Part shown: positions 34,500-44,324 of the stretch, piece by piece | How the letters are laid out: every line of letters begins with the position of its first letter | Numbering within the stretch: the first letter of the stretch is position 1 | Assembly (NCBI RefSeq): GCF_021602345.1 | Contig: NZ_BQID01000008.1 | Coordinates: 186,001 to 250,000 of the forward strand | Direction of reading: 5' to 3' | Length of the DNA stretch: 64,000 nucleotides | From: Pseudomonas pharyngis | GTDB lineage: Bacteria; Pseudomonadota; Gammaproteobacteria; Pseudomonadales; Pseudomonadaceae | Translations under genes and position numbers: made by a program | Notes under the pieces: model-generated | The model's input: the letters and a program-made list of their open reading frames with translations, nothing else | What the model was told of the DNA's origin: nothing | The model's database searches: none

Positions 34500-34624
34500 G
34501 TAACAAGCCCCTAATGATCTTGTCGTCGGAAAAATGGCATCCCGCTAGAGGGACGCAAGAAACTGACAGTTGGATGGCCCTTTGAACCGGGCGGTCACAT
34601 TTAAGCATTGTCCGACGAAAACGC

Positions 34625-35635
34625 CTAAGACAACAAATCCTCCAGACGGCCGTGCAGGCGCTCGGGAAGATTCTCCTGAATCTCGATCAACGCTCGCTGA
34701 ATGGCACTCTGAAACCCCTGAACCCCGGCCGAACCGTGACTCTTCACGACAATGCCCTGCAAACCGAGGAAGCTCGCGCCGTTGTGTCGCGCTGGCGCCA
34801 GATCAGCCTGCAGACGCTTCATCAATGGCAGCGCCAGAGCGCCAACAGCACGGGAAGCGAAGTTTTTCTTGAACAAGGCCTCGATACGCGCAGCGATCAT
34901 CGTCGCCAGGCCTTCGCTGGACTTGAGCAGTATATTGCCGACAAAACCGTCGCAAACCACCACATCCGCCTCGCCGCGATACAAGCCGTCACCTTCGATG
35001 AAACCGATGTAGTTAATGCCCCGTGCAGCCTGCAGCAACGTCGCAGCCAGTTTGACCTGCTGATTGCCCTTGATGTCTTCGGTGCCGATATTCAGCAGCG
35101 CAACACGCGGACGGGCAATGCCAAGGGTTTGCGCGGCCACGGACCCCATCACCGCGAACTGCAACAAGTGCTCGGCACTGCAATCGACGTTGGCGCCGAG
35201 ATCAAGCAACTGACAGTAGCCCTTCTGGGTGGGGATGGCGGCGACCATGGCCGGACGATCAATCCCCGGCAGGGTCTTGAGCACGAATCGCGACAGGGCC
35301 ATCAGTGCCCCGGTATTGCCGGCACTGACACAGGCCTGGACCTTGCCATCACGCAGCAACTCGAGGGCGACACGCATCGACGAGTCCGGCTTGCCACGCA
35401 AAGCCTGGGCAGGTTTTTCGTCCATGGTGATGACTTCGGACGCCGGAACAATTGTCAGGCGCGCACGATCGGCAGCCGATTGGCCAGTGATCAGTTCTTC
35501 AAGAAGGGAGGGTTGACCGACGAGGGTCAGGTGCAGCGAGGGTGTAGCAGAAAGGCAAGCGAGGCTGGCCTGAACAATGCTGCGGGGACCGAAGTCCCCG
35601 CCCATTGCGTCAATCGCGATGACTTGAGCGGACAA
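34625..35635 (-). CDS. plsX: Phosphate acyltransferase PlsX
   Basis: This 336-residue protein makes acyl-phosphate from acyl-ACP for PlsY, linking fatty acid to phospholipid synthesis. [12 protein letters not shown] is the N-terminal family hallmark, with [13 protein letters not shown] and [14 protein letters not shown] following. The start codon is TTG (35635), giving [13 protein letters not shown], the form known for P. fluorescens; no ATG or GTG lies nearby in frame. The weak start and proximity to rpmF suggest translational coupling. Confidence 0.95.
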   Translation of the reverse strand: MSAQVIAIDAMGGDFGPRSIVQASLACLSATPSLHLTLVGQPSLLEELITGQSAADRARLTIVPASEVITMDEKPAQALRGKPDSSMRVALELLRDGKVQACVSAGNTGALMALSRFVLKTLPGIDRPAMVAAIPTQKGYCQLLDLGANVDCSAEHLLQFAVMGSVAAQTLGIARPRVALLNIGTEDIKGNQQVKLAATLLQAARGINYIGFIEGDGLYRGEADVVVCDGFVGNILLKSSEGLATMIAARIEALFKKNFASRAVGALALPLMKRLQADLAPARHNGASFLGLQGIVVKSHGSAGVQGFQSAIQRALIEIQENLPERLHGRLEDLLS

Positions 35636-35639
35636 GTGA

Positions 35640-35822
35640 TTACTCGTCAGCGCCCTTGTCGATCACTTTACGGCCACGGTATACGCCTTCTGGCGATACG
35701 TGGTGACGCAGGTGAACTTCACCAGTGGTTTTTTCTACAGACAGGGTGCTAGCCTCGAGAGCGTCGTGCGAACGGCGCATGTCACGGGCAGAGCGGGATT
35801 TTTTGTTCTGCTGAACAGCCAT
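35640..35822 (-). CDS. rpmF: 50S ribosomal protein L32
   Basis: This 60-residue protein, [20 protein letters not shown] at the start, is the gammaproteobacterial form of L32. It lacks the zinc-ribbon cysteines of some other L32 types. It lies between yceD and plsX, the conserved arrangement that links ribosome and lipid synthesis. It is 4 bp upstream of plsX. Confidence 0.98.
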
Positions 35823-35835
35823 AATTGATTAACTC

Positions 35836-36363
35836 CTAAACGTTTGGGTCACGCTTTAACTGCGCCAATACACTGAACGGGTTGGACCGCGTTACCTCGT
35901 CCTCGCTCGGTTCGGGCTCATCTGCTCCCGCCGGCTGCTGGCATTCTTCCGGATGATGAGCAGGCACAATGGGCAAGGCGAGCAGAAGCTCCTCCTCGAT
36001 CAGTGACTGCAGATCCAATGGATCTTCGCCCAGTTCCAGCACGTCATAACCTTTCGGCAACGACTGGGTATTCGCACCCTCCTTCACAACAGCGTAACTG
36101 CATTCGCTGTGGATCGGCAGGGTGACCAGCTCAAGACAACGCTGGCAAACCATTTTGACTTCGGTGTCGATAAAGCTGTGGATCACCACAGATTTACGTT
36201 CATCTCGTTCAAAAACGAATTTTGCCTGCACCGTACCGACATCGTCGGAAAGCGGGTCGCAGAGTCTCTTCAAATCGGCCAGCAGCAGTTCACCTTGAAG
36301 GGTGGTGCCACGGTCAGCCAATTTGCGCGGGTCAACGTGAGGTGGAATCGGGTCATTCAACAT
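35836..36363 (-). CDS. yceD: YceD family protein (DUF177), 23S rRNA accumulation protein
   Basis: This 175-residue protein has the DUF177 core, including CQRCLELVTLPIHSECSYAVV with the paired cysteines and DPLDLQSLIEEELLLALPIVP. E. coli YceD influences 23S rRNA accumulation and is always next to rpmF. I chose ATG 36363 (MLNDPIPPHVDPRKL), the usual family start, over the in-frame ATG eight codons upstream. It is the first gene of the yceD-rpmF-plsX-fabDG transcript and diverges from maf. Confidence 0.93.
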   Translation of the reverse strand: MLNDPIPPHVDPRKLADRGTTLQGELLLADLKRLCDPLSDDVGTVQAKFVFERDERKSVVIHSFIDTEVKMVCQRCLELVTLPIHSECSYAVVKEGANTQSLPKGYDVLELGEDPLDLQSLIEEELLLALPIVPAHHPEECQQPAGADEPEPSEDEVTRSNPFSVLAQLKRDPNV

Positions 36364-36469
36364 AGGCGCAGCATTATAGGGATGCACCCACCCATGTCAA
36401 AGGAAATTGTGCCCTGTCCGTCACTTGCGCGGCTCCGCTAGAATCTGTCGCCTGCCTCTGGAGATGCGA

Positions 36470-37048
36470 ATGCTGCCTTTATTACTCGCTTCAAGCTCGA
36501 CCTATCGTCGAGAATTGCTCAGCCGCCTGCGCCTGCCGTTCGTCTGCAGCTCACCGAATATCGATGAAAGCCATCGCCCGGACGAGTCGGCAATCGAGCT
36601 GGTCAAGCGCCTCGCCGAACAAAAGGCCCGAGCCTTGGCCGACAGCCACCCCGCTCACTTGATCATCGGCTCCGATCAGGTTGCGGTACTCGGCGAGCGC
36701 ATCATCGGCAAGCCGCACACCTTCGAAAACGCCCGCGAACAACTGATGGCCGCCAGCGGCGCCAGCGTGACCTTCCTCACCGGCCTGGCCCTGCTCAACA
36801 GCCAGACCGGCCACTGCCAGGTCGACTGCGTGCCTTTCACCGTGCACATGCGCGTACTGGACCAGGCCCGCGTCGAGCGCTATCTGCGCGCCGAGCAGCC
36901 CTACGACTGCGCCGGCAGCTTCAAGGCCGAAGGACTGGGTGTGAGCCTGTTTCAGTCCACCGAAGGCCCGGACGCCACGAGCCTGATCGGCCTGCCGCTG
37001 ATTTGCCTGATCGACATGCTGCTGGTCGAAGGCGTACAGATTCCCTGA
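36470..37048 (+). CDS. Maf family nucleotide pyrophosphatase (YceF type)
   Basis: This 192-residue protein is the m7GTP pyrophosphatase-type Maf paralogue, removing methylated nucleotides. LLLASSSTYRRELLSRL at the N-terminus, IIGSDQVAV and YDCAGSFKAEGLG are the family motifs. ATG 36470 is preceded by CTCTGGAGATGCGA; the longer frame from 36407 overlaps the yceD promoter. It is the only plus-strand gene in the block and converges on sppA. Confidence 0.94.
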   Translation: MLPLLLASSSTYRRELLSRLRLPFVCSSPNIDESHRPDESAIELVKRLAEQKARALADSHPAHLIIGSDQVAVLGERIIGKPHTFENAREQLMAASGASVTFLTGLALLNSQTGHCQVDCVPFTVHMRVLDQARVERYLRAEQPYDCAGSFKAEGLGVSLFQSTEGPDATSLIGLPLICLIDMLLVEGVQIP

Positions 37049-37051
37049 CCC

Positions 37052-37084
37052 CAAAAAAAACCGGCCCTCAGGCCGGTCTTTCTT
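37052..37084. terminator. Bidirectional terminator between maf and sppA
   Basis: ACCGGCC / GGCCGGT with a 3-4 nt loop (37060-37078) is flanked by A8 and a T-rich stretch, between the convergent maf and sppA genes. Confidence 0.85.
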
Positions 37085-37095
37085 GCAGCATTCGA

Positions 37096-38085
37096 TCAAC
37101 GCAACGACGGCCCGCTGAAACCCATCCACATTGCCAGCTTCTCGGCAACGCTGGCACCGAGCTTCTTCGAGAAGCGGTCGAACGGCGATTCCTGAACGGT
37201 GAAGTCCACCAACTCTTTTTCGCCAATCACGTCACGCGCCACCGAACTGGCATTGCCCAGCCCATCGATCAGCCCCAATGGCAGCGCCTGCTCGCCAGAC
37301 CAGACCAGCCCGGAGAACAGCTCCGGATGCTCCTTGTCCTTCAGGCGATCGCCACGCCCCTGCTTGACGCTGTTGATGAACTGCTTGTGCGTGGTATCCA
37401 GCACACTCTGCCAGAACGCCGTTTCTTCCGGCTTCTGCGGCTGGAACGGATCGAGGAACGCCTTGTGCTCGCCGGAGGTGTAAGTGCGACGCTCGACACC
37501 GAGCTTTTCCATGGTGCCGACAAACCCGTAACCGGCCGCCGTCACACCAATGGAACCGACCAGACTGGCCTTGTCGGCATAAATCTGATCCGCCGCACTG
37601 GCAATGTAATAGGCACCGGAAGCGCCCAGGTCGGAAATCACCGCGTACAGCTTGGTGTCGGGATGCAGGCCGCGCAGGCGCTTGATCTCGTCATAGACAT
37701 AACCCGACTGCACCGGACTGCCGCCCGGACTGTTGATGCGCAGGATTACGCCCTTGACCTTCTTGTCCTCGAACGCCGCGCGCAGGCTGCCGACGATATT
37801 GTCGGCGCTGGCCGGCTCCTTGTCGGCAATCATGCCGGTGACGTCGATCAGCGCGGTGTAGTTGCCGCTGCGGGTGGCGCTTTTTTCCATGTCCATCAAC
37901 GGCGTGAACAGGATCAGCGCAACAAACAGATAAACAAAGGTCAGCAACTTGAAGAAGATGCCCCAGCGCCGCGAACGACGCTGCTCCTGCACGCCGGCTA
38001 GCAGAGTCTTTTCCAGCAGCTTCCAGCTTTTCGCATCACCGTTGTCGGCAGTTGCCTTGGCCGGTGCTTTCCATTCGTCGGTCAT
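37096..38085 (-). CDS. sppA: Signal peptide peptidase SppA, 36-kDa type
   Basis: This 329-residue S49 peptidase cleaves leftover signal peptides in the inner membrane. One helix spans about residues 43-64. The Ser/Lys dyad is visible as S156 in DLGASGAYY and K172 in YADKASLVGSIG. The 36-kDa form has a single protease domain, unlike E. coli SppA. ATG 38085 has GGGGTGG upstream and is preferred over the GTG three codons earlier. It is in one unit with the HAD and rluC genes. Confidence 0.93.
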   Translation of the reverse strand: MTDEWKAPAKATADNGDAKSWKLLEKTLLAGVQEQRRSRRWGIFFKLLTFVYLFVALILFTPLMDMEKSATRSGNYTALIDVTGMIADKEPASADNIVGSLRAAFEDKKVKGVILRINSPGGSPVQSGYVYDEIKRLRGLHPDTKLYAVISDLGASGAYYIASAADQIYADKASLVGSIGVTAAGYGFVGTMEKLGVERRTYTSGEHKAFLDPFQPQKPEETAFWQSVLDTTHKQFINSVKQGRGDRLKDKEHPELFSGLVWSGEQALPLGLIDGLGNASSVARDVIGEKELVDFTVQESPFDRFSKKLGASVAEKLAMWMGFSGPSLR

Positions 38086-38109
38086 GCCATCCACCCCAGC
38101 AAAAACGTA

Positions 38110-38772
38110 TTAAGCCTGCTGCCCCAGCCAGGCGTGCAATTCGGAAAAATGGTCGATCGACAGTCGCGGCTCGAACTGCTGCAGTGATTCGATCGATTGC
38201 GCGCCATAACTGACCGCCACCGAATCCATCCCCGCATTGCGCGCCATCAGCAGATCGAAGGACGAATCACCGACCATCAGCGCTTGCTCGGCACGCACAC
38301 CGCAATGCGCAAGGATCTGCTCCAGCATCAGAGGGTGCGGCTTGCTTGCAGTTTCATCGGCTGCGCGGGTGATATCGAAATAATCTTCCCAGCCATTGGC
38401 CTTGAGCACCCGATCCAGCCCGCGACGATTCTTGCCGGTCGCGACAGCCAAGTGATAGCCCTGCTCGCGAAAGGACGCCATCGACTCGACTACGCCTTCG
38501 AACAACGGCGAAGGCACGGCTTCTGCAGCGATGTAGTGATCGGCGTAATACTCGCGAAACAAGGTCATTTCGGTATCGCTGATTTCCGGATACAAGGTGC
38601 GGATCGCCTCGGGCAAGCCCAGACCGATGATGCCTTTGACGGCAAAATCATCACGCAACTCGAAACCTGAACGCCCGGACGCCGAGTGCATCGCCTCGAC
38701 AATCCGATGAATGGAATCGGCGAGCGTGCCGTCCCAATCAAAAATCAGCAGTTTGTAATCAGATGGGCGCAC
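38110..38772 (-). CDS. HAD family phosphatase (phosphoglycolate-phosphatase-like)
   Basis: This 220-residue haloacid dehalogenase-like hydrolase has motif [10 protein letters not shown] (nucleophile D12, acid D14), motif [11 protein letters not shown], the motif III lysine in SKPHP and motif [17 protein letters not shown]. The cap is of the small helical type found in Gph/PGP-like enzymes. It starts at GTG 38772, overlapping the end of rluC by 14 bp, so it is coupled to it. The substrate is unproven. Confidence 0.92.
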   Translation of the reverse strand: MRPSDYKLLIFDWDGTLADSIHRIVEAMHSASGRSGFELRDDFAVKGIIGLGLPEAIRTLYPEISDTEMTLFREYYADHYIAAEAVPSPLFEGVVESMASFREQGYHLAVATGKNRRGLDRVLKANGWEDYFDITRAADETASKPHPLMLEQILAHCGVRAEQALMVGDSSFDLLMARNAGMDSVAVSYGAQSIESLQQFEPRLSIDHFSELHAWLGQQA

Positions 38773-39721
38773 TCAATCGCTCCACAGTCTTGGCCCACAT
38801 TTCATCGACCGGTGCCTGCAACTTGAGTTCACCGCCATCGGGCAGCGGCACGGTCAGCATGTAGGCGTGCAGGAACAAGCGCTTGCCGCCCAGATCACGG
38901 ATTTCCTTACTGAAACCGTCATCGCCGTATTTGGTGTCGCCGGCAATGCAGTGCCCGGCGTGCAACGTGTGGACGCGGATCTGGTGCGTGCGACCGGTGA
39001 TCGGCTTGGCCTCGATCAAAGTGGCAAAATCGCCGAAGCGACGCAGGACCTTGAACACGGTCACAGACTCCTTGCCCTCCTCCTCGTCGACCTCGACCAT
39101 GCGCTCACCGGAGCGCAGATTGCTCTTGCCGAGCGCCGCACGGACCTGCTTGATCGAGGTCGCCCAGTTGCCGCGAACCAGTGCCATGTAGCGCTTGTCG
39201 ACACCGTCACCGCGCAACGCGGCATGCAAGTGACGCAACATGCTGCGTTTCTTGGCGATCATCAGCAGGCCGGAGGTGTCGCGATCGAGACGGTGAACCA
39301 GCTCGAGCTCCTTGGCATCGGGGCGCAACTGACGAAAGGCTTCGATAACGCCGTAGTTCAAGCCGCTGCCACCGTGAACCGCAATGCCGGCGGGCTTGTT
39401 GATCACGATCAGGGCTTTGTCTTCGTAGACAATCGAGGCTTCCAGGCGCTGCAACAGGCCTTGGGCCAAAGGGACCGGCTCGTCACGCTCAGGCACGCGC
39501 ACCGGCGGCACGCGCACAATGTCGCCGGCCTGCAGCTTGTATTCGGGCTTGATCCGACCTTTGTTCACGCGCACTTCGCCTTTGCGCAAAATGCGGTAAA
39601 TCAAGGTCTTGGGCACGCCTTTGAGCCGGGCGAGGAGGAAATTGTCGATTCGTTGGCCGGCATATTCCGGCGAGACCTCAAGCAGTTGAACGCCTGGAGT
39701 CGTAGGGGCAGTAGTCGTCAT
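38759..39721 (-). CDS. rluC: 23S rRNA pseudouridine synthase RluC
   Basis: This 320-residue enzyme makes pseudouridines 955, 2504 and 2580 of 23S rRNA (E. coli numbering). It has an N-terminal S4 RNA-binding domain (about 17-80, with [16 protein letters not shown]) and the RluA-type catalytic domain with the aspartate in [11 protein letters not shown]. It starts at ATG 39721 and diverges from rne, the conserved rluC-rne arrangement. Confidence 0.96.
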   Translation of the reverse strand: MTTTAPTTPGVQLLEVSPEYAGQRIDNFLLARLKGVPKTLIYRILRKGEVRVNKGRIKPEYKLQAGDIVRVPPVRVPERDEPVPLAQGLLQRLEASIVYEDKALIVINKPAGIAVHGGSGLNYGVIEAFRQLRPDAKELELVHRLDRDTSGLLMIAKKRSMLRHLHAALRGDGVDKRYMALVRGNWATSIKQVRAALGKSNLRSGERMVEVDEEEGKESVTVFKVLRRFGDFATLIEAKPITGRTHQIRVHTLHAGHCIAGDTKYGDDGFSKEIRDLGGKRLFLHAYMLTVPLPDGGELKLQAPVDEMWAKTVERLSAPI

Positions 39722-39750
39722 GGCGCGGATAATAACAATTTTTTATGGAA

Positions 39751-39779
39751 TTGAAGCACTTAATCATTGCTGCTATAGT
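39751..39779 (+). promoter_or_regulatory. Sigma-70 promoter of rne
   Basis: TTGAAG (39751-39756) and TATAGT (39774-39779) are 17 bp apart, about 640 bp upstream of the rne start. This predicts a leader of roughly 635 nt. Confidence 0.7.
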
Positions 39780-39785
39780 CGCGAA

Positions 39786-40420
39786 CGCCGCCAAAAGCGG
39801 CCTGGACAGCGGAACCACGGTCAAAAACCGGCCCTGACCAACGCAATTCACCAGGACGCGAGGCCGTCCTACGGGGCTTTTGCTACGTAACGGTGGAGTT
39901 TGCAGCTGTAACAAGCGCAGGTGACATGAGGCCTGAATCACGCCGCAAAGCAGAGTTTTGACTCGCCACGCGAGCCATATTCACGGCCAGTTCACAAAGT
40001 GCAGTCAGCCGCGGATGACCCCGAGCGAAGACTCCGGAAACACCGCCTGAATTAGCCATGATGCGTGACCTCCCCTTTCGGAGCTCACGGTAAATGCCAA
40101 CCCGCTGCGGATTCTGCGCGCGGCAGCACCCGAATTATCAGGGATACGTGTAGGGTGGAGATGCACAACCGCTGGACTGTGTAGCAACAGGTTTTATCAA
40201 GACGCTTCATCTCGTCCACAGCCACCGGTTGATTCCTCCTCCTGACTGAGTGCTTAAGTAGCCACAGCAAGCAGGACGCGTACGTCGCGATAACGGCCCA
40301 ATTGGCCGGACATCGCTGGACACGGGAATGGCCAACCACTCCCGACGCACCTGACACCGACCGTGAGAAGTCGTGTGTGCCGAACGCCGTTTCCGGCAGC
40401 CCGGAAACCGACGGTACTAC
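39786..40420 (+). promoter_or_regulatory. Long 5' leader of rne (rne-II type structured RNA)
   Basis: The 699-bp gap between rluC and rne holds no convincing gene. It starts with the promoter at 39751 and then shows successive hairpins, for example GCCGCCAAAAGCGGC near 39787 and GGTCAAAAACCGGCC near 39819. RNase E controls its own mRNA through its 5' leader, and a structured element called rne-II is described upstream of rne in Pseudomonas. I infer that this is it; exact boundaries cannot be set by eye. Confidence 0.6.
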
Positions 40421-43400
40421 ATGAAAAGAATGCTGATTAACGCAACTCAACCCGAAGAGTTGCGTGTTGCACTGGTAGATGGCCAGCGCCTCTACGACCT
40501 GGACATCGAATCCGGTGCACGCGAGCAGAAGAAGGCCAACATCTATAAAGGCCGCATCACTCGCATCGAACCAAGCCTTGAGGCTGCCTTTGTCGATTTC
40601 GGCTCCGAGCGCCACGGCTTCCTGCCCCTCAAAGAAATCTCCCGCGAATACTTCAAGAAAGCCCCTGAAGGCCGCGTCAACATCAAGGACGTCCTGAGCG
40701 AAGGCCAGGAAGTCATCGTTCAGGTCGAAAAAGAAGAACGTGGCAACAAGGGCGCAGCCCTGACCACCTTCATCAGCCTGGCCGGTCGTTACCTCGTTCT
40801 GATGCCGAACAACCCGCGTGCCGGCGGCATCTCCCGTCGCATCGAAGGCGAAGAGCGCAACGAACTGCGTGAAGCGCTGAACGGTCTGGTCGCTCCGGCC
40901 GACATGGGTCTGATCGTGCGCACTGCCGGCCTGGGCCGCAGCAGCGAAGAAATGCAGTGGGACCTCGATTACCTGCTGCAACTCTGGACCGCCATCAAAG
41001 AAGCCTCGCTGGATCGTTCCGCGCCGTTCCTGATCTACCAGGAAAGCAACGTGATCATCCGCGCCATCCGCGATTACCTGCGCCAGGACATCGGCGAAGT
41101 GCTGATCGACAGCGTTGAAGCCCAGGACGAAGCCCTGACCTTCATCCGCCAGGTGATGCCGCAGTACGCCAGCAAGATCAAGCTGTACGAAGACAGCGTT
41201 CCGCTGTTCAACCGTTTCCAGATCGAAAGCCAGATCGAGACCGCTTTCCAGCGCGTTGTCGAACTGCCGTCCGGCGGCTCCATCGTCATCGATCCAACCG
41301 AAGCCCTGGTGTCCATCGACATCAACTCGGCGCGCGCCACCAAAGGCAGCGACATCGAAGAAACCGCCCTGCAGACCAACCTTGAAGCCGCCGAAGAAAT
41401 CGCCCGTCAGTTGCGCCTGCGCGACATCGGCGGCCTGATCGTCATCGACTTCATCGACATGACCCCTGCCAAGAACCAGCGCGCCGTGGAAGAGAAAGTC
41501 CGCGAATGCCTGGAAGCCGACCGCGCCCGCGTGCAGATCGGCCGCATCTCGCGCTTCGGCCTGCTGGAAATGTCCCGTCAGCGCCTGCGTCCTTCGCTGG
41601 GCGAAAGCAGCGGCATCGTCTGCCCGCGCTGCAGCGGCACCGGCATCATCCGTGACGTCGAATCGCTTTCCCTGGCGATCCTGCGCCTGATCGAAGAAGA
41701 AGCCCTGAAAGACCGCACCGCCGAAGTTCGCGCTCAAGTGCCGATCCCGGTGGCCGCATTCCTGCTCAACGAAAAACGCAACTCGATCACCAAGATCGAA
41801 CTGCGCACTCGCGCCCGCATCGTCATCCTGCCGAACGATCACCTCGAAACCCCTCATTTCGAAGTTCAGCGCCTGCGTGACGACAGCCCGGAAGCCGCGA
41901 CCAACCAGTCCAGCTACGAAATCGCTGCCGCTGCCGCCGATGTCGAAGACGTCCAGCCAGCCGCCGCGACCCGCACCCTGGTTCGCCAGGAAGCCGCGGT
42001 CAAGACCGCTCCGGCCCGCGCCAACGCTCCGGTTCCGACCGAAGTCGCCGCTCCGGCCCCGGCACCTGCTCCGGTTGCCGCGCCAGAGCCAAGCCTGTTC
42101 AAAGGCCTGGTGAAGTCGCTGGTCAGCCTGTTCGCCACCAAGGAAGAGCCGGTTGCTCCGGTCGTGGTTGAAAAACCAGCCACCGAGCGTCCGGCCCGCA
42201 ACGAAGAGCGTCGCAACGGTCGTCAGCAGAGCCGCAACCGTAATGGTCGCCGCGATGAAGAGCGCAAGCCGCGCGAAGAGCGTGCACCGCGTGAAGAGCG
42301 CGCCCCACGTGAGCCGCGTGAAGAGCGTCAACCGCGCGAACCACGTGAAGTCCGCGAGCCACGCGAATCCCGTGACGAAGCACCGGTAGCCCGCGAAGAA
42401 CGCGCACCACGCGCGCCTCGTGAAGAACGTGCACCACGTGCTCCGCGTGAAGATCGCAAGCCACGTGGCGAGCGTGAAGAACGCGTACGTGAACTGCGCG
42501 AGCCTCTGGATGCCGCTCCGGCCGTTGCTGCCGCCGCCACCGCTGAAGAGCGTCCGGCCCGTCAGCCACGTGAAGAACGTGCGCCACGTCCTCCGCGTGA
42601 AGAGCGTCAACCGCGTGCCGAACAGGCCGCTGCTGCCGTCGCTGAAGAAGAGATCACCACCAACGAAGAGCAACTGCCGGAAGACGGTTCGGAGAACGCC
42701 GAAGGCGATCGTCCACGCCGCCGCTCCCGTGGTCAGCGTCGTCGCAGCAACCGTCGCGAGCGTCAGCGTGATGCCAATGGCAACGTGATCGAAGGTTCGG
42801 AAGAGTCCGAGTCCGGCGAAAACGCCCAGGCGCCAAGCACTGCCGATCTGGCTGCTGGTCTGGCTGTTACCGCTGCTGTTGCCAGCACCGTGATCAGCGC
42901 TCCGGCTGAAGCTCAGGCCCACGAGCAAGCTGAACGCGCTACCGCTGCAACACTGGAAACTGCTCCAGTAGAAGCGCCCGTTGTTGAAGCCACCACTCCG
43001 GTCGTAGCGCCTGCTGCTCCGGAAGTCGAAGTAGCTCCGGCTCGCGAAGCTCAGCCTCAGGTTGAAGTCGCTGCCGAACCAGCTGTGTCCTTTGAAGCGC
43101 CAGCCGTCGCTGAACAGTCGGTTGTCGAAACCGTCGCTGAAACCGTGACCGAAACCGTGCGTGAAGTTCGCGAAGAACAGACCGCGTTCAACTGGGTCGC
43201 CGAGCCGGCTGTCACTGAAACACCAGCGCCAGTGGTTGAAGCGCCTGTTGTTGAAGAAGCCAAGGCTGCCGAGCCAGTAGTTGTTGCTGAACCGGCACCG
43301 GTCGTTGAAGCCCCTGTGGTTGAAGCGCCAGTTGTAGCCGAAGCACCAGCGCCAGTGGTTGAAGCAGCTCCGGTCAGCGCCCTGACCCCAAGCGGCCGCG

Positions 43401-43660
43401 CACCGAACGATCCGCGTGAAGTGCGTCGTCGCAAGCGTGAAGAAGAGCGTCTGCAGAAGGAAGCCGAACTGGCTGCCGCTGCTGCTCCAGTCGCTGCCCA
43501 GCCAGTAGTTGCCGAAGTGATCGAGGCAGCTCCTGCCCCGGTCGCTGAAGAAGCTGCCGTTGAAGCCGTGATTGCCGAAGCACCACGCTCCGTTCAGGAA
43601 GCGGTCGAGCAACACGAAGAGGCCCAGGAAAAAGAACACGAGCCTAAACCCCTCGTCTGA
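40421..43660 (+). CDS. rne: Ribonuclease E
   Basis: This 1079-residue endonuclease is the core of the RNA degradosome. ATG 40421 ([18 protein letters not shown]) is chosen; the frame extends 16 codons further without similarity. The catalytic half has an S1 domain (about 38-120), catalytic aspartates D300 (VSIDINSAR) and D343 (IVIDFIDM) and the zinc-link C401-P-R-C404. The C-terminal half is disordered. It has an Arg-rich block with PREER repeats (about 610-740), then Val/Ala/Glu/Pro-rich repeats and the [14 protein letters not shown] motif near residue 995. These tail motifs resemble those reported in P. aeruginosa RNase E for RNA and partner binding. Confidence 0.97.
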   Translation: MKRMLINATQPEELRVALVDGQRLYDLDIESGAREQKKANIYKGRITRIEPSLEAAFVDFGSERHGFLPLKEISREYFKKAPEGRVNIKDVLSEGQEVIVQVEKEERGNKGAALTTFISLAGRYLVLMPNNPRAGGISRRIEGEERNELREALNGLVAPADMGLIVRTAGLGRSSEEMQWDLDYLLQLWTAIKEASLDRSAPFLIYQESNVIIRAIRDYLRQDIGEVLIDSVEAQDEALTFIRQVMPQYASKIKLYEDSVPLFNRFQIESQIETAFQRVVELPSGGSIVIDPTEALVSIDINSARATKGSDIEETALQTNLEAAEEIARQLRLRDIGGLIVIDFIDMTPAKNQRAVEEKVRECLEADRARVQIGRISRFGLLEMSRQRLRPSLGESSGIVCPRCSGTGIIRDVESLSLAILRLIEEEALKDRTAEVRAQVPIPVAAFLLNEKRNSITKIELRTRARIVILPNDHLETPHFEVQRLRDDSPEAATNQSSYEIAAAAADVEDVQPAAATRTLVRQEAAVKTAPARANAPVPTEVAAPAPAPAPVAAPEPSLFKGLVKSLVSLFATKEEPVAPVVVEKPATERPARNEERRNGRQQSRNRNGRRDEERKPREERAPREERAPREPREERQPREPREVREPRESRDEAPVAREERAPRAPREERAPRAPREDRKPRGEREERVRELREPLDAAPAVAAAATAEERPARQPREERAPRPPREERQPRAEQAAAAVAEEEITTNEEQLPEDGSENAEGDRPRRRSRGQRRRSNRRERQRDANGNVIEGSEESESGENAQAPSTADLAAGLAVTAAVASTVISAPAEAQAHEQAERATAATLETAPVEAPVVEATTPVVAPAAPEVEVAPAREAQPQVEVAAEPAVSFEAPAVAEQSVVETVAETVTETVREVREEQTAFNWVAEPAVTETPAPVVEAPVVEEAKAAEPVVVAEPAPVVEAPVVEAPVVAEAPAPVVEAAPVSALTPSGRAPNDPREVRRRKREEERLQKEAELAAAAAPVAAQPVVAEVIEAAPAPVAEEAAVEAVIAEAPRSVQEAVEQHEEAQEKEHEPKPLV

Positions 43661-43675
43661 TTCCAAAAGCCACTA

Positions 43676-43710
43676 AAAAGCCCCGCCTGGTGATCCAGGC
43701 GGGGCTTTTT
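43676..43710. terminator. Terminator after rne
   Basis: AAAAGCCCCGCCTGG pairs perfectly with CCAGGCGGGGCTTTT around a TGAT loop, followed by a T run. It lies between convergent rne and the MocA-like gene and has A/T tails on both sides. Confidence 0.92.
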
Positions 43711-43727
43711 TATATCTCAAGGTTTTA

Positions 43728-44324
43728 TCAGGAGGGCGGGAACACCAGCGCATCCGGCACATCGATATCCCACAACACCCCCGGGTCATCCACCGCGACT
43801 TCAATCACCCGACCTTGGGCAAACAGCGGTCTGGCGCCCCGGTCACCGGACAAAGCCATCAACCCTGCGGCGAACGAGCGGCCAAACCCGACCGGATGCC
43901 CATAGTCACCATTCAACGTCGGTACGCTGACCGCATCCTCGGCAATCGCCGCCACGACCCGCTCAATGCTCGACGGCAGGATGAACGGCATGTCGCCCAG
44001 CACAATCAGCCAGCCGTCGGCCTCCGGGCATGCCGCCACACCCGCCGCAATGCTGTCGCCCATTCCTGTGGACTCGATCGAGACAATGTCACACCCATAA
44101 GCCTGCGCCATGCGCATCGCCTGCGGCCGCGCCTCGGTCGTCACCAGCACTCGCTTGTCGAGGCTCGCCGGCAGGTTCACCAGCACCTGCTCGATCACCG
44201 AACGCACCGCGCCATCACGCCCGGTGCAATCGGCCAGCAGCTTGTCCTTGTCGGCACCCGCCACTTCGCGAAAGCGGCTGCCCTCGCCCGCCGCCAGCAC
44301 AATCACTCCGATGGATCGGCTCAT
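43728..44324 (-). CDS. MocA-like molybdenum cofactor nucleotidyltransferase
   Basis: This 198-residue NTP-transferase has the N-terminal LAAGEGSRF signature and LVTTEARPQ, VLGDMPF and GHPVGFGRSF motifs of MocA/MobA-like proteins. MocA attaches CMP to molybdopterin, forming the MCD cofactor of xanthine oxidase-family enzymes. Its ATG overlaps the xdhC-like stop codon (ATGA). It is the last gene of the operon with the two hydroxylase subunits, which need exactly this cofactor. Confidence 0.9.
   Translation of the reverse strand: MSRSIGVIVLAAGEGSRFREVAGADKDKLLADCTGRDGAVRSVIEQVLVNLPASLDKRVLVTTEARPQAMRMAQAYGCDIVSIESTGMGDSIAAGVAACPEADGWLIVLGDMPFILPSSIERVVAAIAEDAVSVPTLNGDYGHPVGFGRSFAAGLMALSGDRGARPLFAQGRVIEVAVDDPGVLWDIDVPDALVFPPS

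Noticed and set aside
35582-35601. Hairpin in the first codons of plsX as a regulatory element
   Set aside because: It is explained by the conserved codons for GGDFGPR in a GC-rich gene; no further evidence.
40085-43666. 1193-codon open frame opposite rne
   Set aside because: It mirrors the rne coding region; GC-rich codon choice and Pro/Glu/Arg repeats keep the opposite strand free of stops. The translation is low-complexity (G/F/R/W) with no family similarity, and rne is certain.
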